Positions 32,155 through 40,327 of a stretch of 64,000 nucleotides of DNA are shown here, one piece after another. The stretch spans positions 1 through 64,000 of IMG/VR virus record IMGVR_UViG_3300021957_004962; one strand, 5' to 3'. Under the pieces are notes generated by a model. It did not search any database. It saw nothing but the letters and a program-made list of their open reading frames with translations, and was not told the DNA's origin. Position numbers and translations under genes: made by a program. This DNA is from a virus. How positions within the stretch are numbered: position 1 is the first letter of the stretch; each line of letters begins with the position of its first letter.

Positions 32155-32333
32155 TATACAGTTACCTCTTCTATTTTAAAGTCAATTTCTGGATAAAACT
32201 CTTGATAAAGGCAAACAAACTCAGCTGCATTGCCATAACAATCTTCTGTAGTTTCAACTTCATTCACAAAAGTTTTAACTTCACCAGTTGGTAGTGTAGT
32301 TGTTCCGTTTAAAATAATGTTAAACTTTGTCAT
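32154..32333 (-). CDS. Small hypothetical protein
   Basis: 59 aa (MTKFNIILNGTTTLPTGEVK...), beta-rich. GGAG upstream of the ATG at 32333. No family recognised. Promoter at 32359. Confidence 0.6.
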   Translation of the reverse strand: MTKFNIILNGTTTLPTGEVKTFVNEVETTEDCYGNAAEFVCLYQEFYPEIDFKIEEVTV

Positions 32334-32358
32334 TTCATCATCTCCGTTGGTTGCACTA

Positions 32359-32387
32359 TCTATAGCAAATGGTGCAACCATTGTCAA
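32359..32387 (-). promoter_or_regulatory. Sigma70-type promoter with inverted repeat in spacer
   Basis: TTGACA, 17-bp spacer, TATAGA. The spacer holds ATGGT-TGC-ACCAT, and TTGGTTGCAC recurs just downstream of the -10 box. Confidence 0.6.
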
Positions 32388-32401
32388 ACACTTTTTTCGT
32401 T

Positions 32402-32590
32402 TTACCAAATAAAATTTTGAATTTCTTGGTAGACGAAAGAAGAGTCACTGTTTACTAGCTCTAATTCAGCATCAGTAAGTTCTGTTCCATCTGCATGTTC
32501 AGCAGACGCGATATAAGCATCACAAAATTTTGGATAGTCTTTCATGTCGACATCCTCGACTTGGATGTTTTGTAGTGTATTAAAGTCCAT
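32402..32590 (-). CDS. Small conserved phage protein
   Basis: 62 aa from the ATG at 32590 (GGAGAA upstream). VEDVDMKDYPKFCDAYIASA and SSFVYQEIQ resemble a short family of marine T4-like phages with no known function. Confidence 0.65.
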   Translation of the reverse strand: MDFNTLQNIQVEDVDMKDYPKFCDAYIASAEHADGTELTDAELELVNSDSSFVYQEIQNFIW

Positions 32591-32622
32591 TTTATTTCTC
32601 CATTTGTGTTTAAGATACGTAA

Positions 32623-32651
32623 CGTATAGCACCAATGCATATTAGTGTCAA
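32623..32651 (-). promoter_or_regulatory. Sigma70-type promoter with palindromic spacer (class A, diverged)
   Basis: TTGACA, 17-bp spacer, TATACG. The palindrome CACTAATATGCATTGGTG is diverged at the centre. Confidence 0.6.
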
Positions 32652-32672
32652 GTACTTTTTTACAATAAAATG

Positions 32673-32680
32673 AATAAATA
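32673..32680 (+). promoter_or_regulatory. Late promoter (AATAAATA)
   Basis: TGAATAAATAG, 52 nt before the ATG at 32733. Confidence 0.55.
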
Positions 32681-32732
32681 GTAATGAGAGTACAGAGTAA
32701 TAAGTTTTAAACAGAGGAGTTCGATCTAACAC

Positions 32733-33215
32733 ATGATAGATCCAGTAAGCGCCATTGGCATGGCGGCCGCCGCATATCGCGGAATTAAGTCAGCAATAGA
32801 CACAGGAAAAGAACTGCACGATATGGCAGGCACACTTTCTCAGTGGTCAACTGCTATGAGTGATTTAGACTTTTCACACAAACAAGCACAAAATCCACCA
32901 ATGTTCAAAAAACTGTTTGGTGCAAGTCAAATAGAGCAAAATGCTCTAGAAATTTGGGGACATAAACAAAAAGCAAAAGAAATGCGTGAAGAAATGAAAA
33001 CGCACATCAGCTTTTATTACGGCCCGAGTGCTTGGGATGAAATTGTACGCATGGAAGGTCAAATGCGCAAGAAACGTGCAGCAGAAGTTTATGCAGCTGA
33101 AGAACGCAAACAAATGATTCTTGAATGGATAGTCGGAGGATCTATAGCAGCAGTAGGCGCAGGCGTATTAGCTGTTATTTTTTGGTTAATAGGTATGGGA
33201 ACAGGGAAATGGTAA
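32733..33215 (+). CDS. Conserved phage protein with C-terminal membrane anchor
   Basis: 160 aa. MIDPVSAIGMAAAAYRGIKS at the start, NPPMFKKLFGASQIEQNALE in the middle, then a long charged helix and a membrane segment (GGSIAAVGAGVLAVIFWLIG). The family is common in marine phages beside long fibre-like genes. AGAGGAG upstream. Role unknown; first gene of the plus-strand late block. Confidence 0.65.
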   Translation: MIDPVSAIGMAAAAYRGIKSAIDTGKELHDMAGTLSQWSTAMSDLDFSHKQAQNPPMFKKLFGASQIEQNALEIWGHKQKAKEMREEMKTHISFYYGPSAWDEIVRMEGQMRKKRAAEVYAAEERKQMILEWIVGGSIAAVGAGVLAVIFWLIGMGTGKW

Positions 33216-33216
33216 T

Positions 33217-33387
33217 ATGTGGTTATTAATGTGGTTTGTATTCATGGAAGATCAAGGTGTAAGGTATCATCATTTAGATACGTTTACAGCTGAAACACTG
33301 TGTACAGTAAACTTAAAAAAAGCATCAGTTATGGTAAACGACAAATCTGAAACAATAGAATGCGTTTATGTAGATATTAAAGGCTAA
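33217..33387 (+). CDS. Small Cys-containing exported-type protein
   Basis: 56 aa (MWLLMWFVFMEDQGVRYHHL...). Hydrophobic N-terminus and two Cys (TAETLCT, ETIECVYVD). Same general layout as the protein inside the tmRNA gene (59768-59956) and small proteins of cyanophages. Follows the previous stop by 1 nt. Confidence 0.55.
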   Translation: MWLLMWFVFMEDQGVRYHHLDTFTAETLCTVNLKKASVMVNDKSETIECVYVDIKG

Positions 33388-33619
33388 AAATATTTAATTT
33401 TTTACACTTAGCAATTAGTGTAGTACGCTTAATACCCAAGCACTTGCTTGCTTTTGTTTGATTTCCATTATGCTCCAATAATGCATCTTTTATTTTATCA
33501 ATAATAAAATCATCAACATCATTGTCTAAACAATATTCTTCTGGTACAGGTAATGCTTCTGTCCAAGTCTCAAACAATTCAAAAAATGTATCTTGTTCTT
33601 CCATTTGTTGTGATTTCAT
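33377..33619 (-). CDS. Fis-type helix-turn-helix protein
   Basis: 80 aa. The C-terminal HTH, ALLEHNGNQTKASKCLGIKR then TTLIAKCKKLNI, matches the Fis / NtrC C-terminal domain. The N-terminal half is acidic. Fis-type proteins bind as dimers to palindromic DNA, so it is one candidate for the recurrent operator. Leaderless layout: ATG 5 nt after TATAAATA. Confidence 0.8.
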   Translation of the reverse strand: MKSQQMEEQDTFFELFETWTEALPVPEEYCLDNDVDDFIIDKIKDALLEHNGNQTKASKCLGIKRTTLIAKCKKLNIFSL

Positions 33620-33624
33620 AAAAC

Positions 33625-33632
33625 TATTTATA
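33625..33632 (-). promoter_or_regulatory. T4-type late promoter TATAAATA, 5 nt before ATG
   Basis: Exact late consensus. Spacing to the ATG at 33619 puts the expected +1 on the start codon. Confidence 0.65.
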
Positions 33633-33668
33633 CATAGTTAACTGGTGTTAAAATTTTAACACCTGATC

Positions 33669-33676
33669 GATAAATA
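33669..33676 (+). promoter_or_regulatory. Late promoter (GATAAATA)
   Basis: Located 44 nt before the ATG at 33721. Confidence 0.5.
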
Positions 33677-33720
33677 CTGTAGTGAGAATATGTGCTAGAT
33701 ACATACAACTGGGGAAATTC

Positions 33721-34953
33721 ATGAAGTTTTTTTTAAAGACCACCATCTTAGCGGCGTTACTGTGGATGATAGCATCGAGTGTATCAGCACAAGTGGCAAA
33801 CGATGCTGATGGTAACTTTGATGATACAAGTTACGTAGAAACTGATAGTACAACTACTAGCACTAGCACTGTGAATAGTACAAATACTAATACAAATAAT
33901 AACAATACAGTTATGAGTGGTGGAACAACTAACACAAATACTAATAATAATACAAATACCAATACGAATACAAACAACAACACCACAACGTATACTGGTA
34001 CTAATACAAATACGAATAACAACACCAACACAAATACCAACAACAACACCACAACGTATACTGGTACTAATACAAATACGAACACTAATAATAATGTTTT
34101 AAGCGGTGGTACCAATAATACAAATACGAACACTAATAATAATGTTTTAAGCGGTGGCACGAACAATACTAATACGAACACAAGCACGAATACCAATACA
34201 AACAACAATACCAACAATACAACTGTTAATAGTACAGCAACTAATACTAATAACAATGTTATAAGTGGTGGTACGAACAATACGAACACTAACAATAATA
34301 CCAACACGAATACAAGCACTGTTAATCAAACTGTAAACAGCACTAATAATAGTACTGTAGACCAAACTGTTAATAGTACTAGTAATAATACAAACACGAA
34401 TAACAATACTAACACAAATACCAACACCAATACAAACAACAATACAAATAACAATACAAATGAAACTACTGTTGACAGTACTAGTGACAACACTAATACA
34501 AACAATAACAATAACAACAGCACTATTACACAAAAGATAGAAGCTCCTCCCCCGAGTGCTATTGCTCCTACAGTAAATGCTGGCGGCAATGACACTTGTA
34601 CAACTAGTATTAGTGGTGCAGTGCAAACACAAATTGTAGGTATTGCAGGCGGAACACATGTAAGAGATATGAACTGTGAAGCTTTAAAACTTTCTAAGAC
34701 ATTATATAACATGGGCATGAAGGTCGCGGCAGTTAGCTTACTCTGTCAAGACGAACGGGTTTATCGTTCAATGGAAATGGCAGGAACACCTTGCCCATTC
34801 GATGGCTCAATAGGTCAAGAAGCAAAAGACAAATGGGCAGCTAATCCAGAAAAACAACCTGTAGCAGTGCAGACTGAAGAGGACAAAGAACGTGCAACTA
34901 ACAACATGCTTAAAGGCGCTGGCGCTGGCATCTTGCTTCTTCTTTTACTCTAA
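33721..34953 (+). CDS. Exported Asn/Thr-repeat phage protein
   Basis: 410 aa. Signal peptide MKFFLKTTILAALLWMIASS with a likely cut after VSA. Residues 35-270 are almost pure Asn-Thr repeats, including tandem NNVLSGGTNNTNTNT units. A Cys-containing conserved C-terminal domain follows (ISGAVQTQIVGIAGGTHVRD, LYNMGMKVAAVSLLCQDERV, AGTPCPFDG), ending in a Leu-rich helix. The C-terminal domain recurs in marine phages with long fibre-like genes; possibly a surface or receptor-related protein. SD GGGGAAA. Confidence 0.7.
   Translation: MKFFLKTTILAALLWMIASSVSAQVANDADGNFDDTSYVETDSTTTSTSTVNSTNTNTNNNNTVMSGGTTNTNTNNNTNTNTNTNNNTTTYTGTNTNTNNNTNTNTNNNTTTYTGTNTNTNTNNNVLSGGTNNTNTNTNNNVLSGGTNNTNTNTSTNTNTNNNTNNTTVNSTATNTNNNVISGGTNNTNTNNNTNTNTSTVNQTVNSTNNSTVDQTVNSTSNNTNTNNNTNTNTNTNTNNNTNNNTNETTVDSTSDNTNTNNNNNNSTITQKIEAPPPSAIAPTVNAGGNDTCTTSISGAVQTQIVGIAGGTHVRDMNCEALKLSKTLYNMGMKVAAVSLLCQDERVYRSMEMAGTPCPFDGSIGQEAKDKWAANPEKQPVAVQTEEDKERATNNMLKGAGAGILLLLLL
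33840..34520 (+). repeat. Asn/Thr codon low-complexity repeat
   Basis: AAT/AAC/ACA/ACT codons repeat throughout, with near-identical 40-60 bp units around 33960-34170. Likely a site of length variation by slippage. Confidence 0.85.
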
Positions 34954-37732
34954 CGAAAGCCTAGCAGATCCTACACCAGCATCTAACTGTGCTGTAACAA
35001 CTTACACAGGCACAGGCAGCGGCTCAGCAATGATATCAAACCGCGACGGCAGAAAATACCAAAACACAGAAAGCGATACATTAGAGTGTACAACACTTGA
35101 CATGAATGGCAACGTAGGTTATATCGTTGATGAAACTATGAGCTACGACTCAGATGGTAATCCTGTAGCAGTATATTCTTCAACAGACGGTTCCTATACA
35201 TTTTCCGCAGACACTCTTAGTAATAAAATTATTAAATCTACATTTGCTATTAATGAAGCACTACAGCAAGCTGGCCTTACAACACAATTTAGAGGCTTTG
35301 GTTACGAATGGGAAGTTAAGAAACCTGATGCTAGTAGTAACTTAATACTTACTGTTAAAATTTGGGGTCCTAGTAATAATGGCACCACAGGTCAAACACA
35401 TGAAGGCGATTGGGAAGACGGATTAATATATAGTTCTGAATACAGCTATGCTAATCAATCTTTTGCAGACTGGACAGGCTTTGATGTAGATCATCCTCCA
35501 CCAGGATTTTTTACAGTGGAAGATGACTGGTATGTAGAAATGACTATGGAAGGCAACGGCGAAGGCAGTGGTGTGCGTGGAATGAAAATGACATTCGCAT
35601 ATGCAATCAGAGAAGGAGCAGATCCATTTGATCCTAACTACGATTACGGTGCAGCTGATGACTTTGCGGCAGCTTGTAATTCAGACCCGTTAAGTTCAGA
35701 TCAATGTCCGGGCTATCAACAAGCATATACTGACCAACAATGTTCGAACGATCCTCTTTACGATTCGAGTTGCAGTGGTTATGAACAAGCATACACAAAC
35801 CAACAGTGTGCAAACGATCCATTGTATGATTCAAGTTGCAGTGGCTATGAACAGGCATATACTGATCAGCAGTGTTCACAAGATCCGTTATACGATTCAA
35901 GTTGTAGCGGATATCAACAAGCATATACTGATCAACAGTGTGCAAACGATCCATTGTATGACGAATCGTGTGCTGGATATCAACAAGCATACACACAACA
36001 ACAGTGTTCAGCAGATCCGTTGTATGACTCAAGTTGTGACGGTTATGATGATGCATATCAACAGCAACAGTTTGATGAACAATGTAGAATGGATGCACAG
36101 AGTAGTAATATGTGTCCAGGATATATTGAACCAACTCCTGAGACTTATGATGATCCAAGTACACAGTCTAGTGACGGACAGGATGACGGGTCAGATGCAG
36201 GAAACCCTGAACCAGAAACATTTACAGGGACAAGCGATCCAGTAGATCAAAGCACCGGAATGGTAGATACTAATTCAGGAGTAGACATTCAAAACACAAC
36301 AGGTATTGATGTTGAAGCAGCCACCGGTGTTGACCTAGAAGCAACTACTGGTATTGACATTGAAGAACAAACAGGACAACAAGATTTTAGTGAGCCGCCT
36401 GTTCCAGAAGAAACATACGAAGATCCTATTGTTGATATAAGCACAGGCGAAGATGTACAAGCAACTACAGGTGTTGATGTAGAACAGTCAACGGGTGTTG
36501 ACGTAGAACAGTCAACAGGTGTAGTTGACACGCAAGAAGAATTTACAGAGCCTGTAGAAATATTTACAGATCCTGTAGAAGAATTTACTGAAGTAGAAAC
36601 GTTTACAGAGACAGTTGAAGCGTTTGAAGAGTCAATTGTAGAAGAGCCAATTGTAGAGGAAACAGAAGCTACAGTTGAAGAAACTATAGAAGAAGTTATT
36701 GAAGAAGAATTAGTAGAAGAAACTATTGAGGAAATTACAGAAGAAGTAATTGAAGAAGAAGTAATTGAAGAAGAAACAGTAGAATCTCCAATTGCAACTG
36801 TTGCAAAACGATCAAGTGTAAAAACTAGAGCACTTAATATTGCAAGTACCACAACTAAAGCAGCAGAACAAGTGGCGTCAACACAAGCACAACAGAGTAC
36901 ACAATCTAGCACAGGTGGATATAGTGCAGGCAACAGTGCAAATAGTACAGCACAGAATACTGGAAGTACTGAAAATAGTAATACAGGAAATGCAGGTTCA
37001 AGTGCTAACAATAGTGGCGCTAGTCAAGATACAGGACAAGATACAGGACAAAGTAGTAGCGACTTTGCTAACAATAACGGAGGAGGGTCAACAAGCGAAG
37101 GAGGGTCAACAGGATCACAAACATCATTCACAACAGGTAGTAATAGTTCTATGCAAAACTTTAGCACAGGACAAACAACACTACAACAGGGAGACAGCGG
37201 CATCGCTGCTCTCAATTCTGGAACATCTACAGAAATGCTTGCAGGCACAGGGGTTTCTACAGTAGATGTTACAGGCGCAGCTGATTACGGACAAACTCAG
37301 GAGTCAACATATTCCTTTGGCGGCAATATAGATGCAACTGTAGCAGCGGAGATATCAAGTATAATTGCAGCAGAAATAAACGCATTTATAATTGATATGA
37401 CAAAGCGAGCATTAGAAGAAGCAAATGAAATGGGAGAACCGTTAGACGAAGTTAGTCCAGAAGATTTGTTAGAACAACAGCAACTAGAAGACGATCTAGT
37501 TGAAAAAGCACTAGCAGGTGATGACAGTGAAGATGCACAGGCAGCACTACTAGGGTACAATCCTAGCTTCCGTCAATACATACAGCCGCAAATGCCAACT
37601 AATAACGATTGGTATAGTTCTGAAGGGATATACACTGACCAGAAGGTTTGGGATAACCCTAGTGCTAGATTTTTTAATGGTGCAAGTGATGAACTACATA
37701 AAAAAATGGTAAGGGAACAATACAATGATTGA
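34892..37732 (+). CDS. Large exported Cys-repeat phage surface protein
   Basis: 946 aa, GTG start at 34892 with GAGGA upstream. The signal peptide is encoded in the overlap with the previous gene and is likely cut after ESLA. Residues 30-240 are a beta domain. Residues 255-400 hold six or so tandem repeats of about 22 aa built on QQCxxDPLYDSSCSGYxQAY. Next come STGVDVEQ repeats, a Glu/Val/Ile-rich stretch, and a Ser/Thr/Gly/Asn-rich linker. The conserved C-terminus has NPSFRQYIQPQMPTNNDWY. Looks like an elongated fibre- or adhesin-like virion protein. Confidence 0.65.
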   Translation: MQLTTCLKALALASCFFFYSNESLADPTPASNCAVTTYTGTGSGSAMISNRDGRKYQNTESDTLECTTLDMNGNVGYIVDETMSYDSDGNPVAVYSSTDGSYTFSADTLSNKIIKSTFAINEALQQAGLTTQFRGFGYEWEVKKPDASSNLILTVKIWGPSNNGTTGQTHEGDWEDGLIYSSEYSYANQSFADWTGFDVDHPPPGFFTVEDDWYVEMTMEGNGEGSGVRGMKMTFAYAIREGADPFDPNYDYGAADDFAAACNSDPLSSDQCPGYQQAYTDQQCSNDPLYDSSCSGYEQAYTNQQCANDPLYDSSCSGYEQAYTDQQCSQDPLYDSSCSGYQQAYTDQQCANDPLYDESCAGYQQAYTQQQCSADPLYDSSCDGYDDAYQQQQFDEQCRMDAQSSNMCPGYIEPTPETYDDPSTQSSDGQDDGSDAGNPEPETFTGTSDPVDQSTGMVDTNSGVDIQNTTGIDVEAATGVDLEATTGIDIEEQTGQQDFSEPPVPEETYEDPIVDISTGEDVQATTGVDVEQSTGVDVEQSTGVVDTQEEFTEPVEIFTDPVEEFTEVETFTETVEAFEESIVEEPIVEETEATVEETIEEVIEEELVEETIEEITEEVIEEEVIEEETVESPIATVAKRSSVKTRALNIASTTTKAAEQVASTQAQQSTQSSTGGYSAGNSANSTAQNTGSTENSNTGNAGSSANNSGASQDTGQDTGQSSSDFANNNGGGSTSEGGSTGSQTSFTTGSNSSMQNFSTGQTTLQQGDSGIAALNSGTSTEMLAGTGVSTVDVTGAADYGQTQESTYSFGGNIDATVAAEISSIIAAEINAFIIDMTKRALEEANEMGEPLDEVSPEDLLEQQQLEDDLVEKALAGDDSEDAQAALLGYNPSFRQYIQPQMPTNNDWYSSEGIYTDQKVWDNPSARFFNGASDELHKKMVREQYND
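35690..36070 (+). repeat. Tandem Cys-rich coding repeats
   Basis: About six imperfect copies of a 63-66 bp unit coding for the QQC..DPLYDSSC..Y..AYT motif in the surface protein. Confidence 0.85.
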
Positions 37733-38045
37733 ATGTCTAATTAGTTTAGGATTGAGTATGCATGTGGGGTTTGAATATGATTATAACCAAATACATCCAA
37801 ATTTTAGATGTACACAAGAACAAATATTTGCTGGAGTGTTTTTAAACAGCGAAAATAAAGTAAGTATATACACTGGGGTAAATATTTTTGAAAATATAGA
37901 AGTAGGAATGATTACTGGCTATACTGATTACAAAATTACGCCAATGATAAGATGGAAGAAAGACAATTGGTTTGTTATGCCTGGGATTGAAAATGGCAGA
38001 CAAGTAGGAATTGTTTTTGGATTAGAAATACCAATAGGAGATTAA
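37725..38045 (+). CDS. Conserved phage protein
   Basis: 106 aa, beta-rich. MHVGFEYDYNQIHPNFRC, IYTGVNIFENIEVGMITGYT, VFGLEIPIG: strand pattern of a small outer-membrane-like or virion beta-barrel protein, without signal peptide. Overlaps the previous gene by 8 nt. Common in marine phages next to the Cys-repeat protein. Confidence 0.6.
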   Translation: MIECLISLGLSMHVGFEYDYNQIHPNFRCTQEQIFAGVFLNSENKVSIYTGVNIFENIEVGMITGYTDYKITPMIRWKKDNWFVMPGIENGRQVGIVFGLEIPIGD

Positions 38046-38047
38046 AT

Positions 38048-38707
38048 ATGGCCGAAGTAGAAGTAGGTGGAGTAAAATTTACAGGTGGCAAGATGTTTGC
38101 TGTTATAACTGCACTCAGCACATTGGGTGGAGTTGCATGGGGTGGGTTTGAATTTTATAACGATTATAGAAATATGAAAGAACAGATACAAGAATATGTT
38201 GCTCCAGATCTTAGTGGATTGCAGGAGCAACTAAGTGTGTTAAATTCTCAATTAGAAAGAGTTGAACAAACAAATGCAACTAAGTTAATTGCAATTGATG
38301 ATTCAGTAATTAAGGCTCTGGACTATACAAGAGATATTAGAAACCAACTTAAAGCTGACATACAAAGTCTAGAAGCGGCAACTGATAGTACTGAATTGAG
38401 AGTTAAGAAAACAGAAGATAATATTGAGAACCAATTAGAAGCAAGTGAATCCAGACTTAAAGCAACACAACAAGAAATTAATAATACATTAGAAATTATT
38501 AGAACACAAATGGATGTCATTAGAGTTGAGACTAGTGCAACACTACGTGAAATTGAAAATACTGTTAGAGAGTCAGAAAAAGATGTTAGGGATAATATGC
38601 GTGAAACCGAAGAACGTATTGATAAGGAAATGAGTAAATTAGATAGCAAGGTTAATGAAAGAATAGACGAAGCACTTGATAATCCTCTCAATGATATGAA
38701 TAAATAA
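38048..38707 (+). CDS. Membrane-anchored coiled-coil protein
   Basis: 219 aa. A membrane segment at residues 15-36 (MFAVITALSTLGGVAWGGFE) is followed by about 170 residues of continuous coiled coil rich in Glu, Arg, Asn and Leu. AGGAG upstream. Possibly a spanin-like or virion scaffold protein; no family certain. Confidence 0.6.
   Translation: MAEVEVGGVKFTGGKMFAVITALSTLGGVAWGGFEFYNDYRNMKEQIQEYVAPDLSGLQEQLSVLNSQLERVEQTNATKLIAIDDSVIKALDYTRDIRNQLKADIQSLEAATDSTELRVKKTEDNIENQLEASESRLKATQQEINNTLEIIRTQMDVIRVETSATLREIENTVRESEKDVRDNMRETEERIDKEMSKLDSKVNERIDEALDNPLNDMNK
38699..38706 (+). promoter_or_regulatory. Late promoter (AATAAATA)
   Basis: TGAATAAATAAC, 37 nt before the ATG at 38744. Overlaps the preceding stop codon. 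Confidence 0.55.
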
Positions 38708-38743
38708 CTACATACATAATAAACTTATTATAGGAGAAGATTT

Positions 38744-39880
38744 ATGAGCGAAGATAAAGTCGAGTTGAGTAAACAGGAAAAAGCGGAGGCATTTGTAGCA
38801 GGGGCTGATGTAGAAGCACATGCTGAAGCTGGAGCAAGTGCAAGTGCTGAAGTAACTGATTCAAGTGTTGCGGCAACTGCTGAAGCACATGCCGAAACTG
38901 GAGCAAGTGCAAGTAGAACAGATACTGTTGGTGATGTTGAAATTACAAACGAAGCACATGTTGGTGCAGAAGTACATGCAACCGCAGAAGCACAAGCTGG
39001 TGTAGATGATAGAAATGCATATGCTGATATTGGTGCCGAAACTGGTGCCAGTGTTGAAGCTGGCACAAGTACTAGTGCAGACGTAGGTGATGTGACTATT
39101 ACTAATGAGTCATCAGCAACCGCTTTTGCAGAAGCTGATGCAGGTGCCCATGCACAGGCTGGAATGGATGGTATTTCTGGTGAGGCTGGTGCTCATGCTG
39201 GTGTTGGTGTAGGGGTTGAAAACTCAACTAGTGCATATGATGACGCAGGGAATGGCGGAAGCATTGGGGCTGGTGTAAGTATTGGTGCTCAAGTAGGTGC
39301 TGATGTTGGTGGTGGTGCAACAATGGAAGATGGTGTTGCAACTATCGGTGTTAGTGGAGAAGTTGAATTACTTGCAGGTGTTGAAATTGATGCTAGTGTT
39401 AGTGTGGATACAAAACCAGCAGTAGAGGCAGTCACCCAAACCTCAAAGGCAGTTGCAGAAGCATCACATCAAGCAGCATATGACACTGCTAAATTAGCAA
39501 AAGAACAAGCAGATGCGGCTGCGGAAGCCGCACAAGTAGAAGCAGATCGTGCCGCTGCTATGATAAAGCAACAACAAAAAGAAGCCGAGGCGGCTGCTAG
39601 AGAAGCAGCTGAAGCTCTTGCACGTCATAATAGAGAATTACAAGCAGAAGCAAAACGTGTTGCAGCCGAGGCTGAATCTCAACGCCGAGCTGCTCAGAAA
39701 GCAGCACAGGTTGCAGCTCAACAGGCAGCAGAACAAGCGGCTGCGGCACAACGTGCGGCGGAACAAGAAGCTAAACGTGTTGCAGCAGAAGCTCAAAGAC
39801 AAGCAGATGCCGCAGCTAAAGCAGCAAGGGATGCAGAAAATGCAGTAAAACATGCAGCTAAGAAACTTAAATTTTGGTAA
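38744..39880 (+). CDS. Ala-rich repetitive structural protein
   Basis: 378 aa, Ala about a third of residues. The N-terminal 220 aa carry A-E-A-H-A-E-x-G-A-S-A repeats (beta-helix or elastomer-like). The C-terminal 140 aa form a TolA-like Ala/Glu/Lys/Arg helix. No signal peptide. Strong SD (AGGAGAAG). Probably a filamentous virion or intracellular scaffold protein; no family recognised. Confidence 0.6.
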   Translation: MSEDKVELSKQEKAEAFVAGADVEAHAEAGASASAEVTDSSVAATAEAHAETGASASRTDTVGDVEITNEAHVGAEVHATAEAQAGVDDRNAYADIGAETGASVEAGTSTSADVGDVTITNESSATAFAEADAGAHAQAGMDGISGEAGAHAGVGVGVENSTSAYDDAGNGGSIGAGVSIGAQVGADVGGGATMEDGVATIGVSGEVELLAGVEIDASVSVDTKPAVEAVTQTSKAVAEASHQAAYDTAKLAKEQADAAAEAAQVEADRAAAMIKQQQKEAEAAAREAAEALARHNRELQAEAKRVAAEAESQRRAAQKAAQVAAQQAAEQAAAAQRAAEQEAKRVAAEAQRQADAAAKAARDAENAVKHAAKKLKFW

Positions 39881-39895
39881 TTAGCAATAAATACT

Positions 39896-39903
39896 CCTGA
39901 GAG
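39896..39903 (+). promoter_or_regulatory. Late promoter (AATAAATA)
   Basis: GCAATAAATAC, 18 nt before the ATG at 39922, with AAAGGAG between. Confidence 0.6.
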
Positions 39904-39921
39904 AAGACAAAGGAGAACTCG

Positions 39922-40326
39922 ATGGCGGCAGCGAAAAAAGCTAAAACACTAGAATCATCATCTAAATATAACCAATTAGATGCTGATGGCGATGGTATTA
40001 TTACAGACGATGAAATGGCACAGGCTGAGGCAATTATGGAACTTGAATTTCGTAAAGTAACAATGGAGAATGAAGATAAAAAGCAAGATGCACAGCGTAA
40101 CATGGCATGGTTTGCACTAGCTGGAATGTTGTTGTATCCATTTGCGGTTGTTATTGGTGTAGCACTAAACTTAGTGCAAGCAAGTGAAATTTTAGGAGAT
40201 ATGGCGAGTGTGTATTTTGTATCAGTTGCTGCTATTGTTGCTGCATTTTATGGATCACAGGCGTACACCGCTAAAGCAGTATCTAAACCAGTAGCCAAAA
40301 AAGCCGCAAAGGATGACGATTGGTAG
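39922..40326 (+). CDS. EF-hand membrane protein
   Basis: 134 aa. A canonical EF-hand calcium loop, DADGDGIITDDE, lies at residues 20-31. A charged helix and two membrane segments follow (MAWFALAGMLLYPFAVVIGV, ASVYFVSVAAIVAAFYGS), then a Lys-rich tail. Could sense or bind calcium at the inner membrane. No family name known. Confidence 0.7.
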   Translation: MAAAKKAKTLESSSKYNQLDADGDGIITDDEMAQAEAIMELEFRKVTMENEDKKQDAQRNMAWFALAGMLLYPFAVVIGVALNLVQASEILGDMASVYFVSVAAIVAAFYGSQAYTAKAVSKPVAKKAAKDDDW

Positions 40327-40327
40327 G

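Noticed and set aside
33831-34659. Long antisense frames rich in Val/Leu or Cys/Ser opposite the Asn/Thr repeat
   Set aside because: They mirror the repeat codons of the plus-strand gene and have no SD or promoter.
36289-37011. Ser/Val-rich antisense frame opposite the 946-aa protein
   Set aside because: Artefact of the biased coding strand; no start signals.
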